A program made the translations under genes and the position numbers. Positions 63,604 through 64,000 of a stretch of 64,000 nucleotides of DNA are shown piece after piece. The notes under the pieces were generated by a model, which saw only the letters and a program-made list of their open reading frames with translations, made no database searches and was not told the origin of the DNA. Source of the DNA: Candidatus Leptovillus affinis (lineage in GTDB: Bacteria; Chloroflexota; Anaerolineae; Promineifilales; Promineifilaceae); contig JADIYP010000006.1 in assembly GCA_016705235.1 (NCBI GenBank), positions 992,001 to 1,056,000 of the forward strand. The letters are read 5' to 3'. Position 1 is the first letter of the stretch; each line of letters begins with the position of its first letter.

Positions 63604-64000
63604 GCGACGAATCGACAACCTATATCGCGCCGGAACCGAAATTTGGCTATCCGGCCGGCCCCAAATTAGACCAGCAGATTAAGGCGCGCCACCGCCGGGG
63701 GCAGTTTTGGTACGTCCTCCTGGGCGCGTCGTTGATTGTAAGCATCCTGGCGCTGATCGCCCTGCTGTACACCATTGTCAACGATGCGTTTGGGCTGGCG
63801 GCAGTGGAATACAAAAATGATCCGACCCGCCTGGTGGTGGAGCAGCAAGAAAAGGTCATGCTGGCCGACCGGGACACAGTTTCTAGCGAAGACGACCGCG
63901 AACTGGCCGCCGGCATTATGAATGATCCTTACGCGATAGGCTTTTTTGGCTACGCCTATTACCAGCAAAGCAGCGACAACCTGACGCTGTTGGCCGTAGA
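63600..64000 (+). CDS. PstA-like permease N-terminus with a PstS-like extracytoplasmic segment (cut by window end)
   Basis: The first 133 residues are visible. A charged cytoplasmic part is followed by one helix (about 36-60), then an extracytoplasmic region. Residues about 101-133 read SSEDDRELAAGIMNDPYAIGF and continue GFFGYAYYQ, closely matching SEDDNVLVQGIGGSPYAIGF and GFFGYAYYQ of the upstream binding protein. So a permease seems to carry a piece of the binding protein in its first periplasmic loop. The permease core lies outside the window; its identity as PstA is inferred from operon order. Confidence 0.75.
   Translation, partial: MSDESTTYIAPEPKFGYPAGPKLDQQIKARHRRGQFWYVLLGASLIVSILALIALLYTIVNDAFGLAAVEYKNDPTRLVVEQQEKVMLADRDTVSSEDDRELAAGIMNDPYAIGFFGYAYYQQSSDNLTLLAV

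Overview
The window looks like a chromosomal segment of a non-model, GC-rich (high-50s % GC by eye) bacterium, most probably a member of the Chloroflexota (Anaerolineae/Ardenticatenia-like). The reasons are family content, not a marker gene: Thr/Pro-rich lipoprotein linkers, very large multi-GAF histidine kinases, GT-C-type membrane proteins with C-terminal beta-sandwiches, tandem M42 peptidases, a death-fold-like effector-associated domain, and leaderless promoters. There is no rRNA, tRNA, CRISPR array, transposase or phage module. The window begins inside one gene and ends inside another.

Layout. 1-8.7 kb: three GT-C/GT39-like membrane proteins and a 1327-residue GAF histidine kinase, all on +. 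8.7-17 kb: a promoter/mini-ORF/terminator unit, a SWIM zinc-finger protein, a CPBP protease, a TrmA/RlmD-like methyltransferase without its cysteine, a GH13 amylase, a Thr/Pro-rich protein and three consecutive M42 aminopeptidases. 17-19.9 kb: a minus-strand three-gene cassette (two membrane proteins, one APH-like protein) between ~125-bp inverted repeats. 20-30 kb: an OB-fold lipoprotein, uvrC, a TetR regulator with a candidate operator facing a MacB/FtsX-type ABC exporter, a nitroreductase and an ABC-2 exporter. 30-36.8 kb: a five-gene minus-strand operon with a wax ester synthase/DGAT, then PPK2 and an ATP-grasp ligase preceded by a 21-bp tandem repeat. 36.9-52.6 kb: mixed housekeeping genes (radical SAM, yggX, formyltransferase, acpP, BchI-like AAA+, thioesterase, EAD-tailed propeller, GNAT, DUF255, a GT-C-like protein, trpA). 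53-64 kb: a phosphate locus.

The phosphate locus is the most coherent system. A PhoB/PhoR-like pair (53.4-55.6 kb) is followed by a minus-strand operon pstS-pstC-pstA-pstB2-pstB1 and a divergent plus-strand operon of a double-domain PstS, PstC and a PstA-like permease that carries a PstS-like segment. The shared 370-bp control region holds TTAACA-type direct repeats on an 11-bp grid, the layout of Pho boxes. The two ATPases have complementary defects: one lacks the ABC signature, the other lacks the Q-loop glutamine and the Walker B glutamate. A heterodimer would therefore have one canonical and one degenerate ATP site.

The second outstanding signal is at whole-window scale. The palindrome ACGGCCGT occurs about 150 times in 64 kb, against roughly two expected from composition. 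It lies mostly inside genes, where it is usually read as Thr-Ala-Val or Asn-Gly-Arg. It behaves like a highly iterated palindrome comparable in style to cyanobacterial HIP1. Intergenic gaps also carry hairpins built from 7-bp units and a dispersed family of hairpins with arms related to AGACCCCAAGGGTTT.
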